From positions 1 to 35,487 of the forward strand of contig RDYJ01000027.1 in assembly GCA_004293145.1 (NCBI GenBank): DNA of 35,487 nt. The letters run 5' to 3'. Both the position numbers and the translations under genes were made by a program. The notes beneath the pieces were generated by a model. That model had not been told where the DNA came from. It ran no database searches and saw only the letters and a list, made by a program, of their open reading frames with translations. Positions 1 through 9,630 of the stretch are shown piece after piece. The stretch comes from Nostocales cyanobacterium (GTDB lineage Bacteria > Cyanobacteriota > Cyanobacteriia > Cyanobacteriales > Nostocaceae). Within the stretch, counting starts at the first letter, position 1; every line of letters starts with the position of its first letter.

Positions 1-240
1 GGATGCTTTTTCAATACTATCCGTTCCCTGTGCTTGGGGTAAAAATTGTTTAATTACACAAAAAGGTTTTGATGGTTTATCCTCATCAATAGCTAAAAAT
101 GTCCTACCAAAACCACCCTGACCTAAAATTGACTGTGGTACATACCTTTCACGCAAAAGTAACTTATTACCGCACTTCTGACAATATTGGGAATTATCAG
201 GGTTAGGAAAAAGACAGTCAGGATTAAGACATTGACGCAT
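1..240 (-). CDS. Serine/threonine protein kinase, N-terminal part (runs off the window)
   Basis: This frame is not in the ORF track; I translated it by hand. Eighty codons run from an ATG at 240 down to base 1 with no stop, so the gene continues beyond the left edge. The protein begins with a four-cysteine zinc-ribbon-like segment (CLNPDC, then CQKCG). The start of a kinase domain follows: a glycine-rich loop LGQGGFGRTFLA at about residues 39-50 and the VIKQF strand whose Lys would bind ATP (about residue 64). A zinc ribbon before an Hanks-type kinase is a common cyanobacterial architecture. Substrate and C-terminal sensor domains cannot be seen. It is transcribed in the same direction as the Omp85 gene, about 180 bases downstream of it. 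Confidence 0.85.
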   Translation of the reverse strand, partial: MRQCLNPDCLFPNPDNSQYCQKCGNKLLLRERYVPQSILGQGGFGRTFLAIDEDKPSKPFCVIKQFLPQAQGTDSIEKAS

Positions 241-322
241 AGACTCAAAACAGGGGCTTTGTTCTTATCTTAACCCTAATTAATCAAGACTTACGCAATA
301 TTTCTGCTGAATTGAGAGATTC

Positions 323-388
323 AGATCCCCGGCTTCTCAGATAATTGATCTGATAAATGAGAAGATTAACTCAAGAAATCGGGAATCT
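323..388. repeat. Degenerate dispersed inverted repeat (AGATCCCC family)
   Basis: The left arm AGATCCCCGGCTTCT faces a degenerate right arm AAGAAATCGGGAATCT at 373-388. An internal 7-bp stem (CTTCTCA 333-339 with TGAGAAG 358-364) lies between them. Related elements occur at 2603-2635 and 15839-15899. It lies between the Omp85 stop and the kinase start and could act as a transcript-end hairpin, but no T-run follows on the minus strand. Confidence 0.55.
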
Positions 389-417
389 TTGACCACCGAC
401 TAACATCCTGGACATTC

Positions 418-2439
418 TTAAAATCGCTGACCTATACCGATATGCACGCGACTATTTCCTTGATCATTAATGCCATAGTCAGCACGAATTAAACCTAGAG
501 GCGAATCAACGCGCACACCTGCACCATAACCAAAACCACTACCGGGTTTATTGCGTTCACCCGCAGGATCTCCAATCACAGTATCACCAGAACCTAAGTC
601 AGAAGCAAAGTCAGCAAAAATTACACCCCCAGCGATGGGGAAGATGGGAAAACGATATTCAGCAGAAGCTAATATATAACTGCGTCCACTACCAACTTTA
701 CCAGCATCATAACCACGCACTGAGTTAGAACCGCCCAAGTTAAAAGTTTCGTAAGGTGGTAGATCACCAACTACAGTACCAGCTTGCAGATTTAAGGCAA
801 AGACTTGGGGTTTTTTGCTGTTAAATAAGTTGACTGGCATAAACTGGCTATAATTGCCCCGCAGCCTATTCATGGTAATCTGTCCATGACCTACAGGTAT
901 GGATTGCTCGGTGGTGAAACTGAGGAGAGAACCTTGAGTGGGTTTAACTGGGTTATCCCGTTCGTCTTTGGTGGCCGTGAAGGATACGGTGGTGAGGTCA
1001 TCTATTCCAGTATCACTGAAAGATAATTGGTTGTTGTTGGCATCTCTGCGCGTAATATTACCTTCGCGATCGCGGATGGTAACGCGAGTATAATTAAGAC
1101 CGACGGAAGCATCCCAACCATCAAGTTCTTGCTGAACACTGACACTACCGCCAATTTTCCCTTCCCGCACTTTTTCCCCATTAGCCAGCTTGATCGTATC
1201 ATCGAATGTATCAGAAAGCTGCCTTCTACGAAAGGTTTTGATGTTGTAACCCAAGCGTTCAGGGTTTGTTTCCCGATAGGGACTATTAAAATTAGTATTA
1301 AACAGTATATCCTGTCTGTTGATTTCGACATTACCTGCTAAGGTATCATTAACACCGCCAATATTTTGATCTCTATAGCTTAAAATTACTGATACACCAT
1401 CATCAGCATTGTATCCACCACCTAAGTTAACTGAACGCGCTCCTACTTCTTGCAGTTCGTAGATTAAATCAACTTTTTTGGCATCCCCTTCAAAGGCAAT
1501 ATTGACGCTTTGAAATAAACCCAATTTATTTAAACTCTGTACATCTTGTTGGGCTAAATTGTCTTTAAAGACTTTCCCTGGTTGTAATTTGAGTTGCTGT
1601 CTGAGGAAATCAGCTTTAGTGCGTCCTTTGATGGGATTACCGTTATTATCTACCTTTTGTCCTTCTTCATTCACAAACCGAAATTTGACATCACCTACCA
1701 AACCTTCAGCGACATTGACTGTGAGGATGCCTTGACTACTGGGTTGAATTGATAATACTCTGGCTAGGGTATAACCATTTTCTGTATACCATTGGTTAAT
1801 TTGTTGTACTATTTTTTGCAGTCCGGTTGGACTAATATCCTTACCAATCTGATTCTGAAAATTTTCTAAGGCTACTTGATAGGTGAGAACCTTTGCACCA
1901 GATAATTGTAGTGCTTGTACCACTACTGGCTTCACTTGATAGACGACATTTACGCCAGCAGATGTAATACTACTATCAACATTGGCACTAGCAAATAAAC
2001 CAGTTGCCAAAATTGCTGCTACGTCTTGTTGGAGTTGATTTTGACTAGTTCCTCTCCCGGATTTGGTTTTAATCACTTTGCGAATTATCTGCTCTAATTC
2101 TGGATTAGCACCAATGATCTGGACATCGGTAGCGGTAACTACTAAATTATCATCTGTAGTTAAGTAGTTATTGTGATTATTACTGGCATTTTTCTGGACA
2201 ACTACAGGCTGAGATACTGGCGGAGAGCTAAATTCTACAGCATAAGTAGTTTCTGGGGACGCTAAGGTTTCGACCTGTGCTGTTTGAGTTTCCACATTAG
2301 GTACTATGACCACATCTGTTGTTGTTGTGGTTTTATCCTCTTGATTTGTGGTTTGAGGGGTTACAGCATCTGCTTGTTGGGTGACATTACTAGCAGCTAA
2401 TGTAGCTAAGGTAAATATGGCCGCAGAAGAAACTCGCAT
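418..2439 (-). CDS. Omp85/BamA-family outer-membrane assembly protein
   Basis: A 673-aa protein of the Omp85 superfamily, which inserts beta-barrel proteins into the outer membrane (or translocates substrates across it). An N-terminal signal-peptide-like segment (residues 1 to about 25, ending QADA) is followed by a Thr/Gln/Val-rich linker. POTRA-type repeats occupy roughly residues 100-330 (LQLSGAKVLT, VNVAEGLVGDV, LQPGKVFKDN). A C-terminal beta-barrel follows from about 340. The barrel contains the family's conserved loop motif GGSNSVRGYDAG and ends in phenylalanine (IGIGQRF), as outer-membrane barrels usually do. Length fits cyanobacterial Omp85 with three POTRAs. Nostocales carry several paralogues, so I give no gene symbol. 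The start ATG at 2439 gives a plausible signal peptide, although no strong ribosome-binding site is visible. The divergent neighbour is also envelope-related (LpxB-like). Confidence 0.92.
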   Translation of the reverse strand: MRVSSAAIFTLATLAASNVTQQADAVTPQTTNQEDKTTTTTDVVIVPNVETQTAQVETLASPETTYAVEFSSPPVSQPVVVQKNASNNHNNYLTTDDNLVVTATDVQIIGANPELEQIIRKVIKTKSGRGTSQNQLQQDVAAILATGLFASANVDSSITSAGVNVVYQVKPVVVQALQLSGAKVLTYQVALENFQNQIGKDISPTGLQKIVQQINQWYTENGYTLARVLSIQPSSQGILTVNVAEGLVGDVKFRFVNEEGQKVDNNGNPIKGRTKADFLRQQLKLQPGKVFKDNLAQQDVQSLNKLGLFQSVNIAFEGDAKKVDLIYELQEVGARSVNLGGGYNADDGVSVILSYRDQNIGGVNDTLAGNVEINRQDILFNTNFNSPYRETNPERLGYNIKTFRRRQLSDTFDDTIKLANGEKVREGKIGGSVSVQQELDGWDASVGLNYTRVTIRDREGNITRRDANNNQLSFSDTGIDDLTTVSFTATKDERDNPVKPTQGSLLSFTTEQSIPVGHGQITMNRLRGNYSQFMPVNLFNSKKPQVFALNLQAGTVVGDLPPYETFNLGGSNSVRGYDAGKVGSGRSYILASAEYRFPIFPIAGGVIFADFASDLGSGDTVIGDPAGERNKPGSGFGYGAGVRVDSPLGLIRADYGINDQGNSRVHIGIGQRF

Positions 2440-2736
2440 AATTAAGCATTAATATTGATTAACTTCATCAACTGGTAGTTAGTCGTAGTCAACATTTCTG
2501 GGTATAGGATCAATGGAATTGGCTGGAAATCAGTACCTGTGGATAAACAGACAGTTAATTATAATTTTTTGTTTCTGGTCAAAAAAGCGATCACTGAGGA
2601 ATAGATCCCCGACTTCTTGAAGAAGCAGGGGATCTGGGTATTGGTTGTTTTGGTAATTGATATTACTTATTATCAGATTCTCTGCTCACAAATTGCAATA
2701 CTCTGCAAATGTTCCTAATCTAAAATCTAAAATTCT
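2440..2736. other. Divergent intergenic region between Omp85 and LpxB-like genes
   Basis: About 300 bases with no credible gene. It must hold the promoters of the two divergent envelope genes, but I could not pick out convincing -35/-10 pairs. The only clear structure is the inverted repeat at 2603-2635. Confidence 0.5.
2603..2635. repeat. Compact inverted repeat (AGATCCCC...GGGGATCT)
   Basis: AGATCCCC (2603-2610) pairs perfectly with GGGGATCT (2628-2635), and the inner CTTCT pairs with AGAAG, leaving only a few loop bases. It is the best-preserved of three related copies in the window. This kind of short palindrome is dispersed in Nostocales intergenic DNA. Confidence 0.7.
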
Positions 2737-4077
2737 ATGCGTGATTTATCTCAGTTACCTTTAGTTACCAACTCTTTAGACACTAGCTCTCGGTTACAGT
2801 TACTGGTTTTAAGTAATGGTCATGGAGAAGATATCATTGCTGCACGTATAATCAAGGAATTGCAAGGTCTATCTTCCCCACCTGATATTTTTGCTTTACC
2901 GCTAGTAGGTGAAGGACGTGCTTACCAAAAGTTAAATGTGCCTTGTATTGGTAAGGTACAGGCAATGCCTTCTGGTGGTTTTATTTATATGGATAGTCGC
3001 CAACTGATGCGAGACCTGCGCGGTGGTTTGGTGCAACTAACTTGGCAGCAAATTCAAGCTGTGCGGCGTTGGGTGAGTTCACAAAGTAAATTAGGTAATC
3101 AAAAGGCTATTTTAGCTGTGGGGGATATTGTCCCGCTGTTGTTTGCAGCTATTAGTGGTGCAAATTATGCGTTTGTGGGAACGGCAAAATCTGAATATTA
3201 TGTGCGGGATGAGATGGGTTTATTACCGCGAAAATCAAAATCCGCAAGGTGGGAAAATTTTTCTGGTTCTATTTACCATCCTTGGGAAAGGTGGTTGATG
3301 AGTCGTCGTCGTTGTCGTGGGGTGTTTCCTAGAGATGGGTTAACGACGGAAATTTTGAGAAAATGGCCAATTCCGGCTTTTGATTTGGGAAACCCGATGA
3401 TGGATGGTTTAGAACCGACTGTGACAAACCCACGGTTTTACAGTGCGGATGTTGAACAACAAGAAATTGCTCGTCCTTTAATTGTAACTTTGCTGCCTGG
3501 TTCTCGTGCAAATGAGGCTTATGCTAACTGGGAAGTGATGATGATGGCTGTATCTGCTTTGATTGCTAGTTTTCAGGCGCGAGATGTGGTGTTTTTAGGG
3601 GCGATCGCTCCCGGTTTAGATGACAGTATTTTAGGGCAAACTTTACAAATTATGGGTTGGCAACCAAGGGATCAATCTCCCATCCAAATTTCTGACCCCA
3701 ATTGCTTAATATTTAAACAAAAAAATGCCTATCTTTTGCTCACTCAACAAGCTTATAATGACTGTTTGCATTTGGGAGATTTAGCGATCGCAATGGCAGG
3801 GACAGCGACAGAACAGTTTATTGGTTTAGGCAAACCTGCGATCGCTATTCCGGGTAAGGGTCCTCAATATAATCCAGCTTTTGCAGAAGCCCAAAGTCGT
3901 CTTTTAGGATCATCTCTAATTTTAGTAGACCAACCCGCACAAGTAGTACAAGTAGTGCAGCACCTATTCAAAACTCCTGACTTTCTACACATTATCGCCG
4001 ACAATGGAGTTAAACGAATGGGTAGACCAGGGGCAGCCAAACGAATTGCTGAATGTTTGCAAGCACGATTTCCGTAA
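2737..4077 (+). CDS. Lipid-A-disaccharide synthase-related protein (LpxB-like)
   Basis: A 446-aa protein resembling the TIGR03492 group of cyanobacterial and plastid-lineage proteins distantly related to LpxB. The N-terminal motif LVLSNGHGEDIIAARII matches the first Rossmann-like half of such GT-B glycosyltransferases. Mid-protein VTLLPGSRANEA corresponds to the LPGSR.xE motif of LpxB, and AMAGTATEQFIGLGKPAIAIPGKGPQ near residues 350-380 resembles the nucleotide-sugar-binding C-terminal half. True LpxB makes lipid A disaccharide; this subgroup's substrate is not established to my knowledge. It is convergent with the NarL-type regulator, with only two bases between stop codons. HIP1 octamers occur inside the gene near 3600, 3783 and 3838. 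Confidence 0.85.
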   Translation: MRDLSQLPLVTNSLDTSSRLQLLVLSNGHGEDIIAARIIKELQGLSSPPDIFALPLVGEGRAYQKLNVPCIGKVQAMPSGGFIYMDSRQLMRDLRGGLVQLTWQQIQAVRRWVSSQSKLGNQKAILAVGDIVPLLFAAISGANYAFVGTAKSEYYVRDEMGLLPRKSKSARWENFSGSIYHPWERWLMSRRRCRGVFPRDGLTTEILRKWPIPAFDLGNPMMDGLEPTVTNPRFYSADVEQQEIARPLIVTLLPGSRANEAYANWEVMMMAVSALIASFQARDVVFLGAIAPGLDDSILGQTLQIMGWQPRDQSPIQISDPNCLIFKQKNAYLLLTQQAYNDCLHLGDLAIAMAGTATEQFIGLGKPAIAIPGKGPQYNPAFAEAQSRLLGSSLILVDQPAQVVQVVQHLFKTPDFLHIIADNGVKRMGRPGAAKRIAECLQARFP

Positions 4078-4079
4078 AA

Positions 4080-4802
4080 TCAACCGACTAAGCCAGAACG
4101 CAAAGCCCGAACTGCTGCTTGAGTTCGGTCATCAGCGCAGAGTTTATTCAAAATGTTGCGAACATGAGTTTTGACGGTTCCCACTGTAATATAAAGTTTC
4201 TCAGCAATTTGTCCGTTACTACAACCATCAACTATTAATTCTAAAATTTCTAGCTCCCGTTGAGTTAGGGGATAGGTTTCCAAAACTTGTTCATAATCTG
4301 TGGATAAAGCCTGGATTTTTACAGTTTTTGGTTGATCTGATGCGGGGCTTTCTCCTGGTAAGCCTAAACGCATTTTTTTCAAGACTATATTAGCAATAGC
4401 TGGATCAATCCAAGAGTTCCCAGCATACGTCGCTTGTATCGCTTCGATTAATTTATTAATGCTTGTTTCTTTCATATAGTAAGAATCTGCACCCGCCGCA
4501 AAAGCTGCCAGGACTATATCTTCTGTATGATTCATGGTCAGAATCAGAATTTTTGTGTTTGATTGTCCAGTTTCCGCTTGATAGCGTCTAAACTTACGGG
4601 TGAGTTCAATACCATCCATATCTGGTAAACCAACATCAACTACAGCCACATCTGGCTTCATGGTTTCCAAAAGTTTTAGTCCTTGGGTAGCATTTGCAGC
4701 TTCACCAATCACTTTTAATCCATTATGTGACTGCAATGTAGCCTTTAGTCCCATGCGGGTTAAATCATGATCTTCAATTAAAAAAATGCTAATCTCACTC
4801 AT
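4080..4802 (-). CDS. NarL/LuxR-family response regulator
   Basis: The ORF track starts upstream at 4949, but the conserved receiver domain begins at MSEISIFLIEDHD, so I place the start at ATG 4802 (240 aa). Residues 1-125 form a receiver domain with the acidic pair ED (10-11), phospho-acceptor Asp56 in VVDVGLPD, a switch Thr in ILTMN, and a Lys after SYYM. The C-terminus is a LuxR-type helix-turn-helix: LTQRELEILELIVDGCSNGQ followed by VGTVKTHVRNILNKL. It should be a phosphorylation-controlled transcription factor. The cognate kinase is unknown; the two hybrid kinases beyond the 1.4-kb gap are divergently transcribed candidates. Confidence 0.92.
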   Translation of the reverse strand: MSEISIFLIEDHDLTRMGLKATLQSHNGLKVIGEAANATQGLKLLETMKPDVAVVDVGLPDMDGIELTRKFRRYQAETGQSNTKILILTMNHTEDIVLAAFAAGADSYYMKETSINKLIEAIQATYAGNSWIDPAIANIVLKKMRLGLPGESPASDQPKTVKIQALSTDYEQVLETYPLTQRELEILELIVDGCSNGQIAEKLYITVGTVKTHVRNILNKLCADDRTQAAVRALRSGLVG

Positions 4803-6203
4803 TTTTACACCTAACCATATATCTGACTGCTGCTGTGAACTTAAAAGAACTGAAAACATGAATGTAAGTTTTGGATCTAATTTCCCCAAACCAAAGATAG
4901 ATGATATTTTCAACAAATTGCATCCATCGATAGAAATAATAAATTTCACTTAATTTTATGTTGGGTAGAAGTAAAAATCTAGCTACGGATATATGCCTAA
5001 TTTTTCTGGATATGAAATATTGAGACGAATGCAAATAATACAACCTTTGGATTATGACTCTGCCAGTTTCAGTCTCAATTTTTCCTTGATTCTAGCTTCC
5101 ACGACACCATAAAAAATCTGTGGACTTATATTTACTTATGTCTGGGGACTGAGGGAAAATCCAGCCGCATTTTTGCTGTTCCTCCAGTATTCGTGAATAT
5201 TTTTCCCATAGTTTTGTCAGTTGCTTAGATGTTATCGATTTCTCTGTGCTGGCTCATTCAATTCAGTCACCAAGACTGCTTGGCAACCAACATTAAAGAA
5301 CAGCTTTTTTGACATTTTCAGATCAGATTGGGATTTGATTTGGTAATTTATGAGACAGTAAATTTTGTTTGGTGTGGTTTTGACCGGAATTCTTGTGTCA
5401 TATCTACTACTTTTTGCTGTCACGCTTAGGTGAGGATGTTGACAGGAGATTCCTGAAAAGCTGAGTTTAATATTTAAATTATAGCACGGAAGGAGGCTTT
5501 TGTGACATAAACTTACGAAATTGTTGCTCATCTTGAAGACACAAGATTTTTTTTAAATATTAACAAAACTTCTATAAAAAGATGAAAAATGCAACAACAT
5601 AACTAATTTCGCTTATATAGCAATTTCCACAGATGCACTTAAAACTTTTTAATCATCAATGATTGATCACTCACCAATCAAAATTAAGTGCTGTTCAATT
5701 GGGTAAAACTGCTCAAGCTTGTGGTACATAATGTTTGTATGCAACTCTCACTAATGGGTGAGGACGTTGAATCATCTACTCATTTACAATTGTGTTGAGA
5801 TCGAGAAAGTATTGTATTTGACTTTATATCCAGTCTGCTGACTTTAATAGAGAATCATTTTCATCTGGATAACTGCCAATTGTTGCCAAATTATGATTGA
5901 TTAATGGTGAGAAATTTTCAATTAGATCAAGTCAGAATGAGCAGATTCAAGGTAATAAAGAAATTGGGCCTAAAAATCAAATACTTGACTCCTAAACCAG
6001 CCAAAAACATAAAAGTTCACAATTACTACGAGTGGAGGAAGATCAATAGAATGTAATCAATTTCAATTAGATACTCTGTAAAATACCTGAATTACTCAAT
6101 AGCTATGTTTGAGATACACAAAAATTATCAATTCTGTAGTTACATAGTTTGAAAATAGAAATGCTGTACTTCAATCTGTATTGGACAGCGAAAATAAAAA
6201 CTG
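4803..6203. other. Long gene-poor interval (1.4 kb)
   Basis: No convincing coding region. The longest listed frame here (99 aa, minus, 5232-5531) has no recognisable domain, and other frames are out-of-phase extensions. The interval separates two divergently transcribed signalling genes and must include their promoters. I see no tRNA, CRISPR or clear repeat. It may hold an unrecognised small RNA or decayed gene. Confidence 0.5.
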
Positions 6204-7547
6204 ATGAAAGAGACGCTGAAAATTTTGGTTATAGATGATGATGAAGTAGATCGCATGGCAGTCCGTCTAGCCCTGATGAAAGCGGGTGTTTATATGGATC
6301 TGTGTGAAGTAAGTAATGGCAATCATGCCTTTTCTGCTCTCCAAAATACTAACTTTGACTGCGTTTTTCTTGATGATCGCTTACCAGATCAAGATAGCTT
6401 CACTTTATTTCACAAGCTACGCTCTTCAGAAATCAAAGTTCCCTTAGTTATCCTCACTACCCAAGGAAACGAACAAAACGCGGTTGAGTTATTACAAGCA
6501 GGTGCGACAGACTATCTGATTAAAGAAAATCTCAAATCGGAGAATTTAGCCAAGATTTTACGGAATGCGATTCGATTATATCGTGCTGAAATCAAAGCAG
6601 ATTTGGTATACCAACAACTCAAAGAAAGTCATGAACAACTAATTAATAAGAATGAAGAATTAAAGAAACAACAGCAGCAGATTCAGTTACAAAATCTGAA
6701 ATTATTAGAAGCATCACGACTCAAATCACAATTTTTAGCAACCATATCTCATGAGTTGCGAACCCCAATGAATGCCATAATTGGTTTTTCTCAAATACTG
6801 TTACGTCCCAAATTTGGTCAACTCAGCAATCAGCAAGCGGATATGGTAGAACGTATTCTCAACAATGGTAAACATTTGCTGATGTTACTGAATGAAGTAT
6901 TGGACTTTTCCAAATTGGAGACTGGTAGATTAGAGCTAAAACCAGAAATCTTTGACTTAGGGAAGATAGTTAATAATACTGTAACTGAAATCCGCTCTTT
7001 AGCTGAAGCTAAAAAGTTAGCTTTACGAGTGGAAATAGACTTAGAAAATTCTTTGACATTTAATGATCCAATCCGAGTCCGTCAAATTTTAATTAACCTA
7101 CTTTCTAACGCCGTTAAGTTTACAGATAATGGCAGTATTTGTCTAGAAATAAGAGAAATTACCAAAAATCGATTAGCAATTACTATTCAAGACACGGGAA
7201 TTGGTATTTCTCCGCAAGATTTTCAACATATTTTTGAGGCATTTCGGCAAGTAGATCAAGGTATTAGCCGCAAATATCCTGGAACTGGACTGGGTTTAGC
7301 AATTATTAATTCATTAGTACAAATGATGGGAGGAGAAATATTTCTAGAAAGTCAATTAGGAGTAGGTTCGGTATTTAAAATTGAATTGCCGCGTCAAATC
7401 ACATTATTAACTAATACTAATAATGGAAATAGTTATCATTTAAATCTAGGAAGTGATGATGGAGTTTATTCTTCTCATCAAAATCTACCTTACCTACCAT
7501 ATCAAGCGCAAAAAATTTCGCTAGGATATCCTTATCTCAAACTGTAA
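6204..7547 (+). CDS. Receiver-histidine kinase hybrid (receiver first)
   Basis: A 447-aa cytoplasmic two-component protein without membrane segments. Residues 1-125 are a receiver (acidic DDDE at 11-14, FLDDRLPDQDS with candidate phospho-Asp57, LTT switch, LIK lysine near 107). Residues 130-170 are a Gln/Lys-rich coiled coil. The HisKA helix carries His183 in ATISHELRTPMN. The ATPase domain (about 280-395) shows the N box LINLLSNAVKF, G1 DTGIGIS, the F box FEAFRQVD and G2 GTGLGLAI. All catalytic motifs are intact. The kinase is probably switched by phosphotransfer into its own N-terminal receiver. Only 39 bases separate it from the next kinase gene, so they are probably co-transcribed. No strong Shine-Dalgarno precedes the ATG. 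Confidence 0.93.
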   Translation: MKETLKILVIDDDEVDRMAVRLALMKAGVYMDLCEVSNGNHAFSALQNTNFDCVFLDDRLPDQDSFTLFHKLRSSEIKVPLVILTTQGNEQNAVELLQAGATDYLIKENLKSENLAKILRNAIRLYRAEIKADLVYQQLKESHEQLINKNEELKKQQQQIQLQNLKLLEASRLKSQFLATISHELRTPMNAIIGFSQILLRPKFGQLSNQQADMVERILNNGKHLLMLLNEVLDFSKLETGRLELKPEIFDLGKIVNNTVTEIRSLAEAKKLALRVEIDLENSLTFNDPIRVRQILINLLSNAVKFTDNGSICLEIREITKNRLAITIQDTGIGISPQDFQHIFEAFRQVDQGISRKYPGTGLGLAIINSLVQMMGGEIFLESQLGVGSVFKIELPRQITLLTNTNNGNSYHLNLGSDDGVYSSHQNLPYLPYQAQKISLGYPYLKL

Positions 7548-7586
7548 ATTTCCAAGTGTAGATTAATTACAAAAAGTTGATAAATT

Positions 7587-8720
7587 ATGTCTGTTGTCAA
7601 AAGTGATAAAATTGACCGTGTTCTCGTCGTTGATGATGTAACTGATAACCTCTTTTTAGTACAAACAATTTTAGAAAGTGAGGGGTATAAAGTTGATTTA
7701 GTATCAGATGGGGCAACGGCTTTACAAAAAGTGGTACAATCTCCCCCTGATTTGATTTTACTGGATGTGATGATGCCAGGGATGAATGGTTATGAAGTAA
7801 CACAGAGAATTCGTCATTATCCAGGTCTCAGTTATATTCCAATTTTGTTAATCACAGCTTATACCCAAGTTAGCGTGGTGGAAGCATTAGATGTGGGTGC
7901 TGATGATTTTATTCGTAAACCATTTGATACGGATGAATTACTGGCTAGGGTGAGATCGCTGCTACGACTCAAGCACAGTATTGACGAACAAGAAAAAATG
8001 ACTCGTCAGCGAGAAGATTTTGTTTCTCGTCTAACTCATGATTTACGCACACCTTTAGTAGCAGCTGATAGAATGTTAGCTTTGTTTCAACAGGAGACTT
8101 TTTGTAAAATTTCTCCAGAAATGAAACGAGCGGTTGCTGTGATGATTCGTAGTAACCAGAATTTAATGCAAATGGTTAATACCTTACTAGAAGTTTATCG
8201 TTTCGAGGCAGGTAAAAAAACCTTAAATTTAGAAAAATATGACTTGAAAGAAATAGTTGAAGAAGTAATCAGTGAACTAGCTCCCCTGGCGATGGAGAAA
8301 AACTTGACTCTCACATTAGATTCTCATGCGTTAAACCAGCTAGGTAATGATCAGGAAATTATCATCGGTGACAAACTAGAAATACGCCGAGTTGTGAATA
8401 ATTTAATCGGTAATGCTATCAAGTTTACAGATACAGGCGGTGTAAAAATTCGCATTTTTGACACATTACCTACCAAAACAGAACAAGGTACTGTCTGCAT
8501 GGAAGTTGCAGATACAGGTTATGGAATTGCACCTGAAGATCAAGCAACTATTTTTGAGCGATTTCGTCAAGGGAAAAATAAAAGATCAGGCAGTGGTTTA
8601 GGATTGCATTTATCACAACGAATTGTAGAAGCACACGGTGGAAAAATCGAACTTTGCTCAGAATTAGGCAAAGGTAGTATATTCACCATCAGACTACCAA
8701 AAGAAACTGAATTTCAATGA
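7587..8720 (+). CDS. Receiver-histidine kinase hybrid (second of a tandem pair)
   Basis: A 377-aa soluble protein with the same order as its upstream neighbour. The receiver domain spans residues 10-125 (VVDD at 14-17, phospho-Asp60 in LILLDVMMPG, Lys111 in IRKPF). A short linker leads to the HisKA domain with His151 in RLTHDLRTPL, then the ATPase domain with NNLIGNAIKF, DTGYGIA, FERFRQG and GSGLGLHL. All key residues are present. It is probably in an operon with the preceding kinase. Its stop codon lies three bases from the stop of the convergent receiver-only gene. Partner and signal are unknown; the grouping suggests a phosphorelay. Confidence 0.93.
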   Translation: MSVVKSDKIDRVLVVDDVTDNLFLVQTILESEGYKVDLVSDGATALQKVVQSPPDLILLDVMMPGMNGYEVTQRIRHYPGLSYIPILLITAYTQVSVVEALDVGADDFIRKPFDTDELLARVRSLLRLKHSIDEQEKMTRQREDFVSRLTHDLRTPLVAADRMLALFQQETFCKISPEMKRAVAVMIRSNQNLMQMVNTLLEVYRFEAGKKTLNLEKYDLKEIVEEVISELAPLAMEKNLTLTLDSHALNQLGNDQEIIIGDKLEIRRVVNNLIGNAIKFTDTGGVKIRIFDTLPTKTEQGTVCMEVADTGYGIAPEDQATIFERFRQGKNKRSGSGLGLHLSQRIVEAHGGKIELCSELGKGSIFTIRLPKETEFQ

Positions 8721-8723
8721 TCT

Positions 8724-9182
8724 CTAACTTTCCTGACATATTTCAAAAGCGGAATAAGACTCAAATTTGTGATCAAGTAAACGATGAATAATTGCCTCTA
8801 AATCCTCAAGCATATAGGGTTTGCTAATGTAGTCATCAAAACCTGCTCCCAGGATACGCTCTTGTTGTGCCTGACCAGCTAAAGCCGTAACTGCAACTAC
8901 AGGAATGTGGCAAGTAAGTGGTTCACGTTTTAAATATTGCACAACCTCTAAACCGTTCATACCTGGTAACAAAATATCCAACAAAATTAAATCTGGCTGA
9001 TACTCTTTTGCTACCAAGAGTGTGCTGTAACTGTCATTTTGACAAAAAAATCTACATCCGAGTAATTCCAAAGCATAACTAAGCAGCAGAAGACTATCAT
9101 CATGATCTTCTACTACCAAAATCAAAGGCTGTTGAGAGCTTTGCTTCTTTTCATCACTCATGAGTGAATGTGTCAGATACAT
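8724..9182 (-). CDS. Single-domain response regulator (receiver only)
   Basis: A 152-aa protein that is almost entirely a receiver: VVEDHDDS (23-30), phospho-Asp69 in LILLDILLPG, VTAL switch and SKPY lysine. There is no output domain, so it would act by protein contact or as a phosphorelay shuttle, as CheY- or Spo0F-like proteins do. I keep the upstream ATG at 9182 because GGAG sits five bases before it; MSDEKK (ATG 9161) is the alternative. It is convergent with the two hybrid kinases, which makes it a candidate partner for them. Confidence 0.9.
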   Translation of the reverse strand: MYLTHSLMSDEKKQSSQQPLILVVEDHDDSLLLLSYALELLGCRFFCQNDSYSTLLVAKEYQPDLILLDILLPGMNGLEVVQYLKREPLTCHIPVVAVTALAGQAQQERILGAGFDDYISKPYMLEDLEAIIHRLLDHKFESYSAFEICQES

Positions 9183-9630
9183 CTGTTCTCCAGAAGATTA
9201 AATTGGGCTTTATCATCTTGATAGTCAAACAATTTAGGATTTTATCTTTGCGCTTACTTGATCATTATTATCCATCTCAAACAGGACAAAATAACCTACG
9301 GTGAATAGCTTTAGCAGATACTCCTTGATTATATGCAAAATTACAGAATATTTTCCTCATAACTTCACAATAACTTTATAGAGAAAAAATGTTTAGTTAT
9401 TTACTTTAGTATCTTTATTGACGTGTATACAAGTAAAATTTCAAATTACATGAGTGAAATTCCACGCCCTCTCAAGTATGAATAGAGACTTTTAAATCTA
9501 GGGATTTAAGTAGAAAGGCGCAAAAAAAAACTGTAGACGCGCAGCGGCTTCTTGCAGAGTAGTATAGAACGAAAAGTAAAGTTGCCCAAAAACCTCTTCT
9601 CTCTGGCCTTGTCATCACGACAATTTTTAA

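Noticed and set aside
1027-1341. 104-aa plus ORF inside the Omp85 gene, and the similar overlapping ORFs listed elsewhere
   Set aside because: Antisense or out-of-frame shadows of well-supported genes.
5232-5531. 99-aa minus-strand ORF in the long signalling gap
   Set aside because: No recognisable domain, no ribosome-binding site, unconvincing composition; length is expected by chance in AT-rich DNA.
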